Origin: Paraburkholderia acidisoli
Lineage (GTDB): Bacteria > Pseudomonadota > Gammaproteobacteria > Burkholderiales > Burkholderiaceae
NCBI RefSeq assembly: GCF_009789675.1
Contig: NZ_CP046913.1
Coordinates: forward strand, 1,674,001-1,738,000
DNA length: 64,000 nt
Reading direction: 5' to 3'
The notes beneath the pieces were generated by a model. That model was not told the origin of the DNA and did no database searches. It saw nothing but the letters and a program-made list of their open reading frames with translations. How positions within the stretch are numbered: position 1 is the stretch's first letter; each line of letters opens with the position of its first letter. The position numbers were made by a program, and so were the translations under genes. Shown piece by piece: positions 29,083 through 38,591 of the stretch.

Positions 29083-30054
29083 ATGCGCGCCATCCGCTGC
29101 ACCCAGTTCGGTCCGCCCGACACGCTCACGCTCGAAGACTTGCCCGATCTCGTGCCGGGCCCGGGCCAGGTCGTGATCGACGTGAAGGCCGCGGCCGTCA
29201 ATTTCCCCGACGTGCTCATCATCGAGAACAAGTATCAGATGAAGCCGCCGCTACCCTTCACGCCCGGCGCCGAACTCGCGGGCGTCGTGCGCGCGGCGGG
29301 TGAAGGCGTCAAGCTCGCGCCGGGCACGCGCGTGGTTGCGTACGTGGGCACCGGCGGGTTCGCGAGCCAGGCGATCGCCGAGGCGGCCGCCTGCGTGCCG
29401 CTGCCCGAGGCGGCCGACTTCGCCACGGCCGCGGCCTTCACGCTCGCCTACGGCACCTCCCATCACGCCGTGGTCGATCGCGCGGCGCTGCGTGCCGGCG
29501 AAACCATGCTCGTGCTCGGCGCGGCGGGCGGCGTGGGTCTCGCGGCGGTGGAGATCGGCAAAGTGCTCGGTGCGCGCGTGATCGCGGCGGCCTCGAGCGA
29601 CGAGAAGCTCGACGTCTGCAAGCGCTTCGGCGCCGACGCCACCATCAACTACAGCACCGAAGACTTGCGCGAGCGCGTCAAGGCGCTCACCGACGGCAAA
29701 GGCCCCGACGTGATCTACGATCCGGTCGGGGGCGCGTATGCGGAACCGGCGTTTCGCAGCATTGGCTGGCGCGGGCGCTATCTCGTGGTGGGCTTTGCCA
29801 ACGGCGAGATTCCGAAGCTGCCGCTCAATCTCGCGCTGCTCAAAGGCGCGAGTCTCGTCGGCGTGTTCTGGGGCGACTTCGCGCGCCGCGAACCGCAGCG
29901 CAACGCGGCGGCCTTCGCGCAAATGACGGGCTGGATCGGCGAAGGCAAGCTCAAGCCCTATGTGTCGAAGCGCTATCGGCTGGAAGACACGGCGCAGGCG
30001 CTCAAGGACATGGCCGCGCGCAAGGTCACGGGCAAGATCATCATCGAGCCTTGA
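29083..30054 (+). CDS. NADPH:quinone oxidoreductase family protein
   Basis: A 323-residue MDR-superfamily reductase of the quinone-oxidoreductase type. The N-terminal domain ([21 protein letters not shown]) precedes the Rossmann motif [20 protein letters not shown] near residue 144. The zinc cysteines are missing. CAGGAGACACG precedes the ATG. It transcribes divergently from surE. Likely role is reduction of quinones or enoyl compounds; the substrate is not predictable. Confidence 0.88.
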   Translation: MRAIRCTQFGPPDTLTLEDLPDLVPGPGQVVIDVKAAAVNFPDVLIIENKYQMKPPLPFTPGAELAGVVRAAGEGVKLAPGTRVVAYVGTGGFASQAIAEAAACVPLPEAADFATAAAFTLAYGTSHHAVVDRAALRAGETMLVLGAAGGVGLAAVEIGKVLGARVIAAASSDEKLDVCKRFGADATINYSTEDLRERVKALTDGKGPDVIYDPVGGAYAEPAFRSIGWRGRYLVVGFANGEIPKLPLNLALLKGASLVGVFWGDFARREPQRNAAAFAQMTGWIGEGKLKPYVSKRYRLEDTAQALKDMAARKVTGKIIIEP

Positions 30055-30080
30055 TCGCGTCACGATCAGGCGATCGACGC

Positions 30081-30118
30081 AAAACGGCTCGCGGCGAGAA
30101 AGCGCGAGCCGTTTTTTT
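30081..30118 (+). terminator. Intrinsic terminator after the quinone oxidoreductase gene
   Basis: The stem AAAACGGCTCGCG pairs with CGCGAGCCGTTTT and is followed by further T residues. The stem is GC-rich with a short loop. Confidence 0.85.
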
Positions 30119-30147
30119 GCGGCGGGTTTTCGTGACCTGGCCGACGC

Positions 30148-30972
30148 TCAGAGCCGTTCCGTTTCGCCTGCCTTCGGCTGCCACTTCATGAGCCGCCGCT
30201 CCGCGAGCCCGACGATGCCGTCGAGGATCAGCGCAAACGCGGTCAAGACGAGAATGCCCGCGAACACCGTGTTGATGTCGAAGGTGCCTTCGGCCTGCAG
30301 GATCAGATAGCCCACTCCGCTCGCCGAGCCCAGATACTCGCCCACCACCGAGCCGACGAACGCGAGCCCGACCGACGTGTGCAGGCTCGAAAACACCCAG
30401 CTCGTCGCGCTCGGCAGATACACGTGCCGCAGCAATTGCTTGCGGTTCGCGCCAAGCATGCGCGCGTTGGCGAGCACCACGGGGCTCACTTCCTTCACGC
30501 CCTGATAGACGTTGAAGAACACGATGAAGAACACCAGCGTCACGCCGAGCGCGACCTTCGACCAGATGCCGAGCCCGAACCACACGCCGAAGATGGGCGC
30601 GAGAATCACGCGCGGCATCGAGTTCGCCGCCTTGATATAGGGATCGAAAAGCGCGCTGGCCGTGGGCGCGAGCGCGAGCCACAGCCCCACGCCCAGCCCG
30701 CTCACCGTGCCGATCGCGAACGCGAGCACGGTCTCGACGAGCGTCACCCAGAGATGCAGCCAGATCTCGCCGGTCGTGAACCACTCCCAGATGCGCACGA
30801 GCACCTTCTGCGGCTCGCCGAAGAAGAACGCGGCCTTGTTCGGATCGTCGAAATAGATCGGCGGCAACAGCGTCGGGCTCGTGAACACATACCAGAGCGC
30901 GAAGCACGCCACGAGCAGCAGCCATTGCCACACGACGAGGTTGGCCCGGTTCGGGCGCAGCCGTTTCCACAT
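30148..30972 (-). CDS. ABC transporter permease, nitrate/sulfonate/taurine type
   Basis: A 274-residue inner-membrane permease of the SsuC/TauC/NrtB group with about six membrane helices. The EAA-like cytoplasmic loop is seen in VLANARMLGANRKQLLRHVYLPSA. It follows the ATPase gene by 28 bases and completes an importer with the ATPase and binding protein. The transported compound is not evident. Confidence 0.88.
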   Translation of the reverse strand: MWKRLRPNRANLVVWQWLLLVACFALWYVFTSPTLLPPIYFDDPNKAAFFFGEPQKVLVRIWEWFTTGEIWLHLWVTLVETVLAFAIGTVSGLGVGLWLALAPTASALFDPYIKAANSMPRVILAPIFGVWFGLGIWSKVALGVTLVFFIVFFNVYQGVKEVSPVVLANARMLGANRKQLLRHVYLPSATSWVFSSLHTSVGLAFVGSVVGEYLGSASGVGYLILQAEGTFDINTVFAGILVLTAFALILDGIVGLAERRLMKWQPKAGETERL

Positions 30973-31000
30973 GGTTTCTTATTCCGCGTATGAGCAGGCT

Positions 31001-31831
31001 TCAGCCCGCTGCAAGCTGTTGCTGATAACCCTTGAGCACTTCGTCGCGCAGCACGCCCCAGATCTGCGCGTGCAGTTCGACGAAGCGCGGATGCGTGCGC
31101 ACCTCGGCCACGTCGCGCGGACGCGGCAGGTCGATCGTGAATTCGCCGATCGGATGCGTGCCGGGTCCCGCCGAAAGCACCACCACGCGGTCGGACATGG
31201 CGATCGCCTCGTCGAGATCGTGCGTGATGAACAGCACCGCTTTCTTGCGCGCGGCCCACAGCGCGAGCAGCTCGTTCTCCATGAGCTGACGCGTCTGGAT
31301 ATCGAGCGCGGAAAACGGCTCGTCCATCAGCACGATGTCGGGATCGAGAATGAGTGTTTGCGCCATTGCCACGCGCTTGCGCATGCCGCCCGACAACTGA
31401 TGCGGATAGCGGTCGCCGAAACCGCCGAGGCCCACGCGCTTGAGCCAGTCATCCGCCTGCTTGCGCGCTTCGCTCGCCGCCACGCCGCGAAACGACAGCC
31501 CCGCCATCACGTTGTCGAGCGCGCTGCGCCACGGCATCAGCGCGTCGGCCTGGAACATGTAGCCGGCGCGGCGGTTGAGGCCGTTCAGCGGTTCGCCGAA
31601 CACGCGCACCGTGCCCGAGGTGGGCGGCAACAAGCCCGCGCCGACGTTGAGCAGCGTGGACTTGCCGCAGCCCGTCGGGCCGACGACCGAGACGAACTCG
31701 CCGGGTGCGATATGCAGCGTCGCATTCGCGACGGCGGTGTAGCGTTGCGCACGATCCTCGCGCGAGGCGAAGGTGCAGGTGATGGCGTCGAGCGCCAGCG
31801 CGGGAACGGTAGCGGAAGCAGAAGCGGTCAT
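31001..31831 (-). CDS. ABC transporter ATP-binding protein, nitrate/sulfonate/taurine type
   Basis: A 276-residue ATPase with Walker A GPTGCGKST, Q-loop region YMFQADALMPW, the signature LSGGMRKRVAMAQ, Walker B DIVLMDEPFSALD and the H-loop His in FITHDLDEA. The FQ-x-D-LMPW segment is typical of SsuB/TauB-like ATPases. The gene lies 19 bases after the substrate-binding protein gene, and the permease follows. Confidence 0.92.
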   Translation of the reverse strand: MTASASATVPALALDAITCTFASREDRAQRYTAVANATLHIAPGEFVSVVGPTGCGKSTLLNVGAGLLPPTSGTVRVFGEPLNGLNRRAGYMFQADALMPWRSALDNVMAGLSFRGVAASEARKQADDWLKRVGLGGFGDRYPHQLSGGMRKRVAMAQTLILDPDIVLMDEPFSALDIQTRQLMENELLALWAARKKAVLFITHDLDEAIAMSDRVVVLSAGPGTHPIGEFTIDLPRPRDVAEVRTHPRFVELHAQIWGVLRDEVLKGYQQQLAAG

Positions 31832-31850
31832 CGTCGTGAGTGCCGGCCGG

Positions 31851-32888
31851 TCAGGACTTGACGGTGGCGAGCGCCTTCTTCACGAAGTCGTTGGTCCACG
31901 TCTTCGACATGTCGATGGGCTTGCCCTTCACGTTCGCGTCGTATTGCAGCGTGCGCAGCGCCGTGCCGGGACCGTCGGCCGGCATCAGACCGTCCGGCGA
32001 AAGCGCCTCTTTCACGTGTTCCCACGCGGCGAGATACAACGCGCGGTCGCCGAGCAGATAGCTTTCCGGCACCGTGTCGATGAGTTGCGTGCCGGTGGCG
32101 CCCTGCAGCCACTTGAGCGCGCGCACCATCGCGTTGGTGAGCGCCTGGGTCGTGTTCGGATTCTTCGTAATGAAGCTCTCGGACGCGTAGAGGCAACCGG
32201 CCGGCATGTTGCCGCCGAACACCGAACGCGTGTCGGCCAGCGTGCGCGTGTCCGAGATCACGCGGATATCGCCCGCGCGCTCGAGCTTGGTCATCACCGG
32301 ATCGAGATTGGCGAGCGCGTCGATCTGGCCCGACTGCAACGCGGCGATCGCGCCCGCTCCCGCGCCCACGCCGATGAACGCCACGTCGCTCGGCTTGAGA
32401 CCGGCCTTCGCGAGCACGAAGCTCGCCATGATCGAGGTGGACGAACCCGGCGCCGTCACGCCGATCTTCTTGCCCTTGAGATCGGCGATGCTCTTGTAGT
32501 TCGGCATCGCCTTCTTCGAAATGGCCAGCACGATCTGCGGCGCGCGGCCTTGCAGCACGAACTCGCGGAACATCTGGTGCTGCGCCTGCAACAGGATGGT
32601 GTGCTCGAACGCGCCCGAGACGACATCGGCGCTGCCGCCCACGGCCGCCTTCAGCGCCTGCGAGCCGCCCGCGAAGTCGGAAATCTCGACGTCGAGGCCT
32701 TCGTCCTTGAAGAAGCCGCGCTTTTCGGCGATGGTGAGCGGCAGGTAATAGAACAGGTTTTTGCCGCCGACGGCGATCGCGACCTTCTTCGTTTCGAGCT
32801 TGTTTTGCTGGGCGAAAGCGAGCGGCGAGGCGCCGAGCGTGCTGGCCGCGAGCGCAGCCGTGCCGGCGAGAAAGCTTCTCCGTTGCAT
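31851..32888 (-). CDS. ABC transporter substrate-binding protein (SsuA/THI5-like)
   Basis: A 345-residue periplasmic binding protein. The signal sequence MQRRSFLAGTAALAAST has a twin Arg and ends AFAQ near residue 27. The THI5/SsuA-type fold is seen in LPLTIAEKRGFFKDEGLDVE, then SQALKAAVGGSADVVSG and DLKGKKIGVTAPGSSTS. Such proteins bind sulfonates, nitrate, pyrimidine precursors or aromatic acids. The upstream CoA-transferase hints that a carboxylic acid might be the cargo, but that is inference. Confidence 0.88.
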   Translation of the reverse strand: MQRRSFLAGTAALAASTLGASPLAFAQQNKLETKKVAIAVGGKNLFYYLPLTIAEKRGFFKDEGLDVEISDFAGGSQALKAAVGGSADVVSGAFEHTILLQAQHQMFREFVLQGRAPQIVLAISKKAMPNYKSIADLKGKKIGVTAPGSSTSIMASFVLAKAGLKPSDVAFIGVGAGAGAIAALQSGQIDALANLDPVMTKLERAGDIRVISDTRTLADTRSVFGGNMPAGCLYASESFITKNPNTTQALTNAMVRALKWLQGATGTQLIDTVPESYLLGDRALYLAAWEHVKEALSPDGLMPADGPGTALRTLQYDANVKGKPIDMSKTWTNDFVKKALATVKS

Positions 32889-33018
32889 GAGCGAGTCTCC
32901 AAAGCTTGTTGTGTTTTTTTCGCGCGAGGCGGTACGGCTTTTTACTGGCTATTTCCGCTGCACGGCGCGGCTCGCTGCGGGCGAAAAACCGCGCCGTTTC
33001 CAACGCAATTCGCCGCCG

Positions 33019-34293
33019 TTACACGACTTGTTGCTCGCGCAACCGTGCGATGTGCTCTGCATCATAACCCAGCGTCCGCAGGACTTCATCGGTATGTTCA
33101 CCCAGTGCCGGACCGAGCCAGCGCGTGTCGCCGGGCGTGGCCGAGAGCTTGGGCGTGACGGCCGGCAAGGCGACGTCGACGCCCTCCCCGCGCCCGTCCT
33201 GCCAGCGAAACTGCTGGATCATCTGGCGCGCGGCGAACTGCGGGTCGGTGAACATGTCGGCGACGCTGTAGATGCGGCCCACCGGCACGTCGGCGGCGTT
33301 GAGCACGTCGAGCGCCTCGTCGATGGTGCGCGTGGACAGCCACTGCGCAATCGCGCCGTCGATCTCGGCGGTGCGCGGCACGCGGCCGTCGTTGTGCGCG
33401 AGGTCCGGATCGCTGGCGAGATCGGCGCGCTCGATGGCGGTCATCAGGCGCTTGAAAATGGGATCGCTATTGCCGCCGATCACGATGCTGCCGTCGCGGC
33501 ACGGATACGTATTCGACGGCACGATGCCCGGCAGCGACGCGCCCGTGCGCTCGCGCACCATGCCGTACACGCCGTATTCCGGCACCACGCTTTCCATCAT
33601 GTTGAACACGGCCTCGTAGAGCGCCACGTCGACAATCTGGCCGCTGCCGCCGTTCATGTTGCGGTGATGCAGCGCCATCATCGCGCCGATCACACCATGC
33701 AGCGCCGCGATCGAATCGCCGATGGAAATGCCGATGCGCGGCGGCGGCAGCTCGGGATAGCCGGTGATGTGACGCAGGCCGCCCATCGACTCGGCGATCG
33801 CACCGAAGCCGGGCCGGTCGCGATACGGCCCGGTTTGCCCGTAGCCGGAGAGCCGCACCATCACGAGCCCGGGATTGTTTTTCGACAGAACGTCGTAGCC
33901 GAGCCCGAGTTTCTCGAGCAGACCGGGCCGGAAGTTCTCGATCACGATGTCGGCTTCGGCGGCCAGCCGGCGCACGATCTCCTTGCCTTCTTCGGCTTTG
34001 AGATTGACCGTAACCGACTTCTTGTTGCGCGCCTGCACCGCCCACCAGAGCGACGTGCCGCCGGCCTCCGGATAGAGCTTGCGCCACTTGCGCAGCGGGT
34101 CGCCGCCCTTCGGGTCTTCGATCTTGATGACGTCGGCGCCGAATTCGCCGAGAAAACGCGCCGCGAACGGGCCCGCGATCAATGTACCGAGTTCGAGCAC
34201 CTTGACGCCCGCGAGCGGCCCGGCGCCCTGCCCGGGCTTCGAAGCGGTTTCTGTCGATGCGTCTTGCGATTCGGGAGAATGGGCTGCGCTCAT
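33019..34293 (-). CDS. CaiB/BaiF (family III) CoA-transferase
   Basis: A 424-residue family III CoA-transferase that moves CoA between carboxylic acids. The family motifs are LAGVKVLELGTLIAGPFAAR (in part), the catalytic Asp region NFRPGLLEKLGLGYDVL, RLSGYGQTGPY and GQIVDVALYEAV. An N-terminal Ser/Ala-rich leader of about 27 residues is probably disordered. AGGAGACGCC precedes the ATG. It lies 130 bases upstream of the ABC binding-protein gene on the same strand, so the four genes may form one uptake-and-activation unit. The acid is unknown. Confidence 0.9.
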   Translation of the reverse strand: MSAAHSPESQDASTETASKPGQGAGPLAGVKVLELGTLIAGPFAARFLGEFGADVIKIEDPKGGDPLRKWRKLYPEAGGTSLWWAVQARNKKSVTVNLKAEEGKEIVRRLAAEADIVIENFRPGLLEKLGLGYDVLSKNNPGLVMVRLSGYGQTGPYRDRPGFGAIAESMGGLRHITGYPELPPPRIGISIGDSIAALHGVIGAMMALHHRNMNGGSGQIVDVALYEAVFNMMESVVPEYGVYGMVRERTGASLPGIVPSNTYPCRDGSIVIGGNSDPIFKRLMTAIERADLASDPDLAHNDGRVPRTAEIDGAIAQWLSTRTIDEALDVLNAADVPVGRIYSVADMFTDPQFAARQMIQQFRWQDGRGEGVDVALPAVTPKLSATPGDTRWLGPALGEHTDEVLRTLGYDAEHIARLREQQVV

Positions 34294-34384
34294 GGCGTCT
34301 CCTGTCGTTTTATGCGCCGCTTCGATGCAGCGCTTTTATGCGGCTGCGCGTGGCCGCCGATTGGCACGGCCGCCGCGCCTCGCG

Positions 34385-34981
34385 TTACATCGAACGCCGG
34401 TCGAGCATTGCGCGCGCGATCGTGCCCGCGTCCACGTATTCGAGTTCGCCGCCCACCGGCACGCCGCGCGCGAGCCGCGTGACCGACAGGCCGCGCGCCT
34501 TGAGCGTCTGTCCGAGGTAGTGCGCCGTGGCCTCGCCTTCGTTCGTGAAGTTGGTCGCGAGCACGACCTCCTTGACGACGCCGTCCGACGCGCGCTTCAC
34601 GAGCCGGTCGAAATGGATCTCTTTGGGACCGATGCCGTCGAGCGGACTCAAATGCCCCATCAGCACGAAATACAGGCCGCGATACGTCATGGTCTGTTCG
34701 AGCATGATCTGGTCGGCGGGCGTTTCGACAACGCACAGCAGCGTGGGATCGCGCTCCTCGTCGAGACAGGTTTCGCACACCTGTGCCTCGGTGAACGTGT
34801 TGCACTTCTCGCAGTGCTTGAGATTGTCGGTCGCGAACAGCAGCGCATTGCCGAGTTTTTCGGCGGCGTCGCGATCGTGCTGCATCAGGTGGTATGCCAT
34901 GCGCTGCGCCGACTTCGGCCCAACGCCGGGCAATGCGCGCAGCGCCTCGACGAGTGCGGCGAGAGCGGAAGGTTGTTTCAT
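34385..34981 (-). CDS. recR: Recombination protein RecR
   Basis: RecR works with RecO and RecF to load RecA at single-strand gaps. The 198-residue protein has an N-terminal helix-hairpin-helix ([19 protein letters not shown]), a C4 zinc site (Cys57, Cys60, Cys69, Cys72) and the Toprim domain ([16 protein letters not shown]). Length is normal. It is the last gene of the conserved dnaX-ybaB-recR unit. Confidence 0.97.
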   Translation of the reverse strand: MKQPSALAALVEALRALPGVGPKSAQRMAYHLMQHDRDAAEKLGNALLFATDNLKHCEKCNTFTEAQVCETCLDEERDPTLLCVVETPADQIMLEQTMTYRGLYFVLMGHLSPLDGIGPKEIHFDRLVKRASDGVVKEVVLATNFTNEGEATAHYLGQTLKARGLSVTRLARGVPVGGELEYVDAGTIARAMLDRRSM

Positions 34982-35102
34982 GCGGATGCGGACTCAGCAC
35001 GTAAAAGCCTGGCACTCACGGGGAAATGCCATTCGCGGGCGCGAGACGGAACGCGCGAAAACACGCAGCGTCTCGCCGATAACTCGCGCCAATAACGATA
35101 CG

Positions 35103-35136
35103 GCGGCGCCGCGCTTTTTTCGAGGCGCGGCGCCGC
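35103..35136. other. Perfect 12-bp hairpin between ybaB and recR
   Basis: GCGGCGCCGCGC (35103-35114) pairs fully with 35125-35136 around a 10-base loop that contains six T. There is no T-run after the stem on either strand, so it is not a standard terminator. It may set the ratio of ybaB to recR message. Confidence 0.6.
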
Positions 35137-35182
35137 ATGCCGGCACGCCGCGCGCATGACGCGCGACGCGGCCCGGCGACGA

Positions 35183-35509
35183 TCAGAACGGCATCTTGAA
35201 GCCGGGAGGAATCGGCAGACCCGAGGTCATGCCGCTCATCTTTTCCTGCGAGGTGGCTTCGGCCTTGCGCACGGCGTCGTTGAACGCGGCGGCGACGAGG
35301 TCTTCGAGCATGTCCTTGTCGTCGGCGAGCAGGCTCGGATCGATCGACACGCGGCGCACGTCGTTGCGGCACGTCATCGTCACCTTGACGAGACCGGCGC
35401 CCGCCTGCCCCTCGACTTCGATGAGGGCAAGCTGCTCCTGCATCTTCTTCATGTTTTCCTGCATCTGCTGGGCTTGCTTCATGAGCCCGGCGAGTTGGCC
35501 TTTCAACAT
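35183..35509 (-). CDS. YbaB/EbfC family nucleoid-associated protein
   Basis: A 108-residue DNA-binding nucleoid protein that works as a tweezer-like dimer. It opens [24 protein letters not shown], the coiled N-terminal helix of the family, and ends with the usual Met/Pro-rich tail. The ATG at 35509 is preferred over a GTG six bases upstream because AAGGAG lies at the right distance and the length fits the family. It is between dnaX and recR as in most proteobacteria. Confidence 0.94.
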   Translation of the reverse strand: MLKGQLAGLMKQAQQMQENMKKMQEQLALIEVEGQAGAGLVKVTMTCRNDVRRVSIDPSLLADDKDMLEDLVAAAFNDAVRKAEATSQEKMSGMTSGLPIPPGFKMPF

Positions 35510-35584
35510 AGTCACTGCTCCTTCTGGATCATGGGTGTTCGAGTCGGCGCGAATCGATGCAGCCGATGCCGCGCGCGACGCAGA

Positions 35585-38110
35585 TCAATGGGCGGCCTGG
35601 CCGCCCGCTGCGACGTCGGACGCGATCGGCCGGATCGAGCCCGGAACGATGCTCGCGCCGAAGTCGCGAATCAGTTGCTGCACGAAAGGATCGGCGCCGA
35701 TCTCGCGTTCGGCCTCGCGCTGGCGCTGCGCGCGGTCGGCGGCATCGAGCGCGGCCGCGGTACGGCGCGCCGGACCGACTTCGACGCTCACTTCCACCGG
35801 CTTGCCGAGCCGCTCCGCGAGCGCCGCCTTGAGCTTGGCCACCTGCGAGGCTTCCGCGTATTGCGGCACCGGCACGCTCAGCTTGAGCAGCGCGCCGTCG
35901 AGCGCGGTCAGTTCGCTGTTGAACGCGAGCTGATACGAGATGCCCTTGAGCGACAGCGTGGCGGCGAGCGCGGGCCAGTCGCCCGCGAAACCGATCGCGT
36001 CGAGCGGAATGCCGGGCGGCAGCTTGCTCACGTCGACGACAGCCGGCGACGGCACGCCCGGCGCAGCGGCCCGCGGCGCCGAAGGCGCGTTGTCGTAGCC
36101 GAAACCATCGTCAGGCGCGGAGAAATACGCGTCGTCGGCGCTGAGCGGCATGTAGTCGTCGGGCGGAATATCGTCCCACGGCGGCGCGCCCGAGGCGTCG
36201 GCCTGCGCGTTGGCGTTCGCATTGCGCGCGGGCTGGCGCGCCTGCGCTTCCTGCGCGGCGGCGGCGCGGCGGGCCGGATCGGGCGTCGGCACCTTCACCT
36301 CCATGCGCGGCGCGGCCTTCGGCGCGGCGGCGGGCGTGGCGGCGTTGGCGGATGGCGTTGCACCGCGCGTGGGCGACACGCGCAAGCCTTTGCTGCGCAG
36401 CACGTCGAGGGCGGCGCTTGCGCCACCGCCGGCCAGACCGCGCGCGGGCGACGCCGGATCGACCGATTCGGCCGGCGCTTCAGTGTGCGATGCGGGCAAC
36501 GGCGTTGACGCGGCTCCGGCCGGCGGCGTGGCGACCGCGATCGGCTCCGGCGTCAGTTCGGGTTCCGCTTCGCGTTGCGCGGGGATCGCGGCTGCGGGCG
36601 GGGCTGACACGGCGGGCGCGTCGACTGGCGCAACCGCGGCCAGCGGTGCGGGCGCGGCTTGCGCGGCCTCGACCTCGTCTTCCCAAGGCGGCACGATGCG
36701 CGCATCAGGCTTCGGCGCGGGTTTCACTTCGGGCTGCGGTTCCGCCACCTCGGCGGCGGCCGCGACCGGCGCCGCTTGCGCGCTCGCCTGCGGCGCCTCC
36801 GCCTTCACCGGCTCGGCGGGCTTCACTGCAACAACTGGGGCAACGACCGGCGCAACAACGGGCGCGGGACTTTCCACGCGCACCGGCGCAGGCGCAATCG
36901 ACGCGGCAGCCTCGAGCTTCGGCGCAGCCGCGCGCACCGGCGCCGCAGCGGCACCCGCCGCACGCGCGCCCGAACTCGTCGCGGCCGGCTTCGAGGCCGG
37001 TGCGCTGCCCACGTTACCGGCGCCCGTGGCAGGCTCGAACGCGAGCATGCGCAAAAGCGTCATGGTGAAACCGGCGTATTCGTCGGGGGCGAGACCCAGT
37101 TCGCCACGGCCGAGCGTCGCGATCTGGTAGTACAGCTGCACCTGCTCGGGACTCAGCGCCTCGGCGAAACGGCGAATGTCGTCGGCCTCGGGCCATTCGT
37201 CGAGCACGGAAGACGGCGCGAACTGCGCCCAGCCGATGCGGTGAAACAGGCTCGCGAGATCTTGCAGCGCCGTGGAAAACGACAGGCTGCGCAGCGCCAT
37301 TTCGTCGGCGATGGCGAGCACGCCCGCGCCGTCGCCGCTCACGAGCGCTTCGATCAGACGAATCAGATAGCTCTGGTCGAGCGCGCCCAGCATGCCGCGC
37401 ACCGCGTCTTCCGTAACCTGATTGGCCGAATAGGCGATAGCCTGGTCGGTGAGCGAGAGCGCGTCGCGCATCGACCCGTCGGCGGCGCGCGCGAGCAGCC
37501 GCAGCGCCTGCGGCTCGAACTCGACCTGTTCCTCGCCAAGAATATGCGTGAGATGCTCAACGATATTACCGGCCGGCATCTGCTTCAGATTGAACTGCAG
37601 GCAGCGCGACAGCACCGTGACCGGAATCTTCTGCGGGTCGGTGGTCGCGAGGATGAACTTCACGTGCGGCGGCGGTTCTTCCAGCGTCTTCAACATGGCG
37701 TTGAAGGCGTGGTTCGTGAGCATGTGCACTTCGTCGATCATGTAGACCTTGAAGCGCGCATCGACCGGCGCATACACGGCGCGCTCGAGCAGCGCGGCCA
37801 TTTCGTCCACCCCGCGATTGCTCGCCGCGTCCATTTCCACATAGTCGACGAAACGCCCTTCGTCGATTTCCCGGCACGCGCGGCACACGCCGCACGGTTT
37901 CGACGTCACGCCGGTCTCGCAGTTGAGCGCCTTGGCGAAGATGCGCGACAGCGTCGTCTTGCCCACGCCGCGCGTGCCCGTGAAGAGATACGCGTGGTGC
38001 AGGCGGCCGCCGTCGAGTGCATGCGTGAGCGCGCGCACCACGTGCTCCTGTCCGACGAGCGAAGCGAAATCCTTCGGTCGCCACTTGCGTGCGAGAACTT
38101 GATAGGTCAT
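35585..38110 (-). CDS. dnaX: DNA polymerase III subunit gamma/tau DnaX
   Basis: DnaX is the clamp-loader ATPase of the replicative polymerase. The N-terminal AAA+ domain has Walker A GTRGVGKT (residues 45-52), the zinc cysteines Cys64, Cys73, Cys76 and Cys79, and Walker B YMIDEVHML. A very long Ala/Pro/Val-rich linker covers about residues 365-600. The C-terminal tau domain follows. At 841 residues it exceeds E. coli tau (643) mainly through the linker. I did not see an obvious A-rich slippery heptamer for a gamma product. Confidence 0.96.
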   Translation of the reverse strand: MTYQVLARKWRPKDFASLVGQEHVVRALTHALDGGRLHHAYLFTGTRGVGKTTLSRIFAKALNCETGVTSKPCGVCRACREIDEGRFVDYVEMDAASNRGVDEMAALLERAVYAPVDARFKVYMIDEVHMLTNHAFNAMLKTLEEPPPHVKFILATTDPQKIPVTVLSRCLQFNLKQMPAGNIVEHLTHILGEEQVEFEPQALRLLARAADGSMRDALSLTDQAIAYSANQVTEDAVRGMLGALDQSYLIRLIEALVSGDGAGVLAIADEMALRSLSFSTALQDLASLFHRIGWAQFAPSSVLDEWPEADDIRRFAEALSPEQVQLYYQIATLGRGELGLAPDEYAGFTMTLLRMLAFEPATGAGNVGSAPASKPAATSSGARAAGAAAAPVRAAAPKLEAAASIAPAPVRVESPAPVVAPVVAPVVAVKPAEPVKAEAPQASAQAAPVAAAAEVAEPQPEVKPAPKPDARIVPPWEDEVEAAQAAPAPLAAVAPVDAPAVSAPPAAAIPAQREAEPELTPEPIAVATPPAGAASTPLPASHTEAPAESVDPASPARGLAGGGASAALDVLRSKGLRVSPTRGATPSANAATPAAAPKAAPRMEVKVPTPDPARRAAAAQEAQARQPARNANANAQADASGAPPWDDIPPDDYMPLSADDAYFSAPDDGFGYDNAPSAPRAAAPGVPSPAVVDVSKLPPGIPLDAIGFAGDWPALAATLSLKGISYQLAFNSELTALDGALLKLSVPVPQYAEASQVAKLKAALAERLGKPVEVSVEVGPARRTAAALDAADRAQRQREAEREIGADPFVQQLIRDFGASIVPGSIRPIASDVAAGGQAAH

Positions 38111-38484
38111 CTGGAAATTGTATCAGCAACGTCCGCGCGTTCCGATGAATCGACGAGCGGCAAACGCCCGCCGCGCGGCGCTCGCGCGCGGGCCAGCCTC
38201 ACGCTTATGTTGAGGCGTTCCGTGCCCGGCACAAGATGTGAGCGGCAACCTGCCGCGCGCGACAACACCGGCGATTCACGCGGCCGATTTCCGCGACGCT
38301 TTTATATGACGAAGCCCGCAGCAACGCCGCAAAGGATTGCGCCTAAAAGAGAAGACGACGAACGACAGACGTGCGAATTCCGCCCTGCACTTTCGTACGG
38401 ACCGAATTAGAACCAGGGGAATGAAACAGAAACCGCGGAAGAGAGAAAAACGCAGCAATATGAAACGCAGAAAAGCGAAGGTGA
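38111..38484. other. Intergenic region between dnaX and the SRP RNA gene
   Basis: About 370 bases. It should hold the dnaX promoter and the 3' flank of the SRP RNA. Base composition is less GC-rich near 38340-38480 (A-rich tracts), but I see no gene. Confidence 0.4.
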
Positions 38485-38579
38485 CGAGCCTGACCCTCGG
38501 CACTGGTGGAAAACGGCTGTGGCTGCTTCGTTCCCGACCTGACCAGGTTGACCGCCCCTCCATGCGAGGAGGCCCGTCA
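38485..38579 (-). ncRNA. ffs: Signal recognition particle 4.5S RNA
   Basis: On the minus strand the sequence contains the universal SRP domain IV core, ACCTGGTCAGGTC then GGGAACGAAGCAGCC. It is flanked by complementary arms (GCCTCCTCG... with ...CGAGGGTCAGGC) that form the long hairpin of the small bacterial SRP RNA. The RNA binds Ffh and takes part in co-translational membrane targeting. The GGAA tetraloop is closed by a G-C pair rather than the C-G pair of E. coli, a compensatory exchange. A -10 box TAGAAT lies at 38591-38586, which places the 5' end near 38579. Ends are estimated to within a few bases. Confidence 0.9.
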
Positions 38580-38585
38580 CGAAGC

Positions 38586-38591
38586 ATTCTA
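38586..38591 (-). promoter_or_regulatory. -10 box of the SRP RNA gene
   Basis: TAGAAT on the minus strand, 7 bases before the estimated RNA 5' end. The -35 region is poor. Confidence 0.45.

Noticed and set aside
35585..38110. A programmed frameshift in dnaX giving a gamma product
   Set aside because: I could not find an A-rich slippery heptamer with a downstream hairpin in the expected region, so I make no claim.
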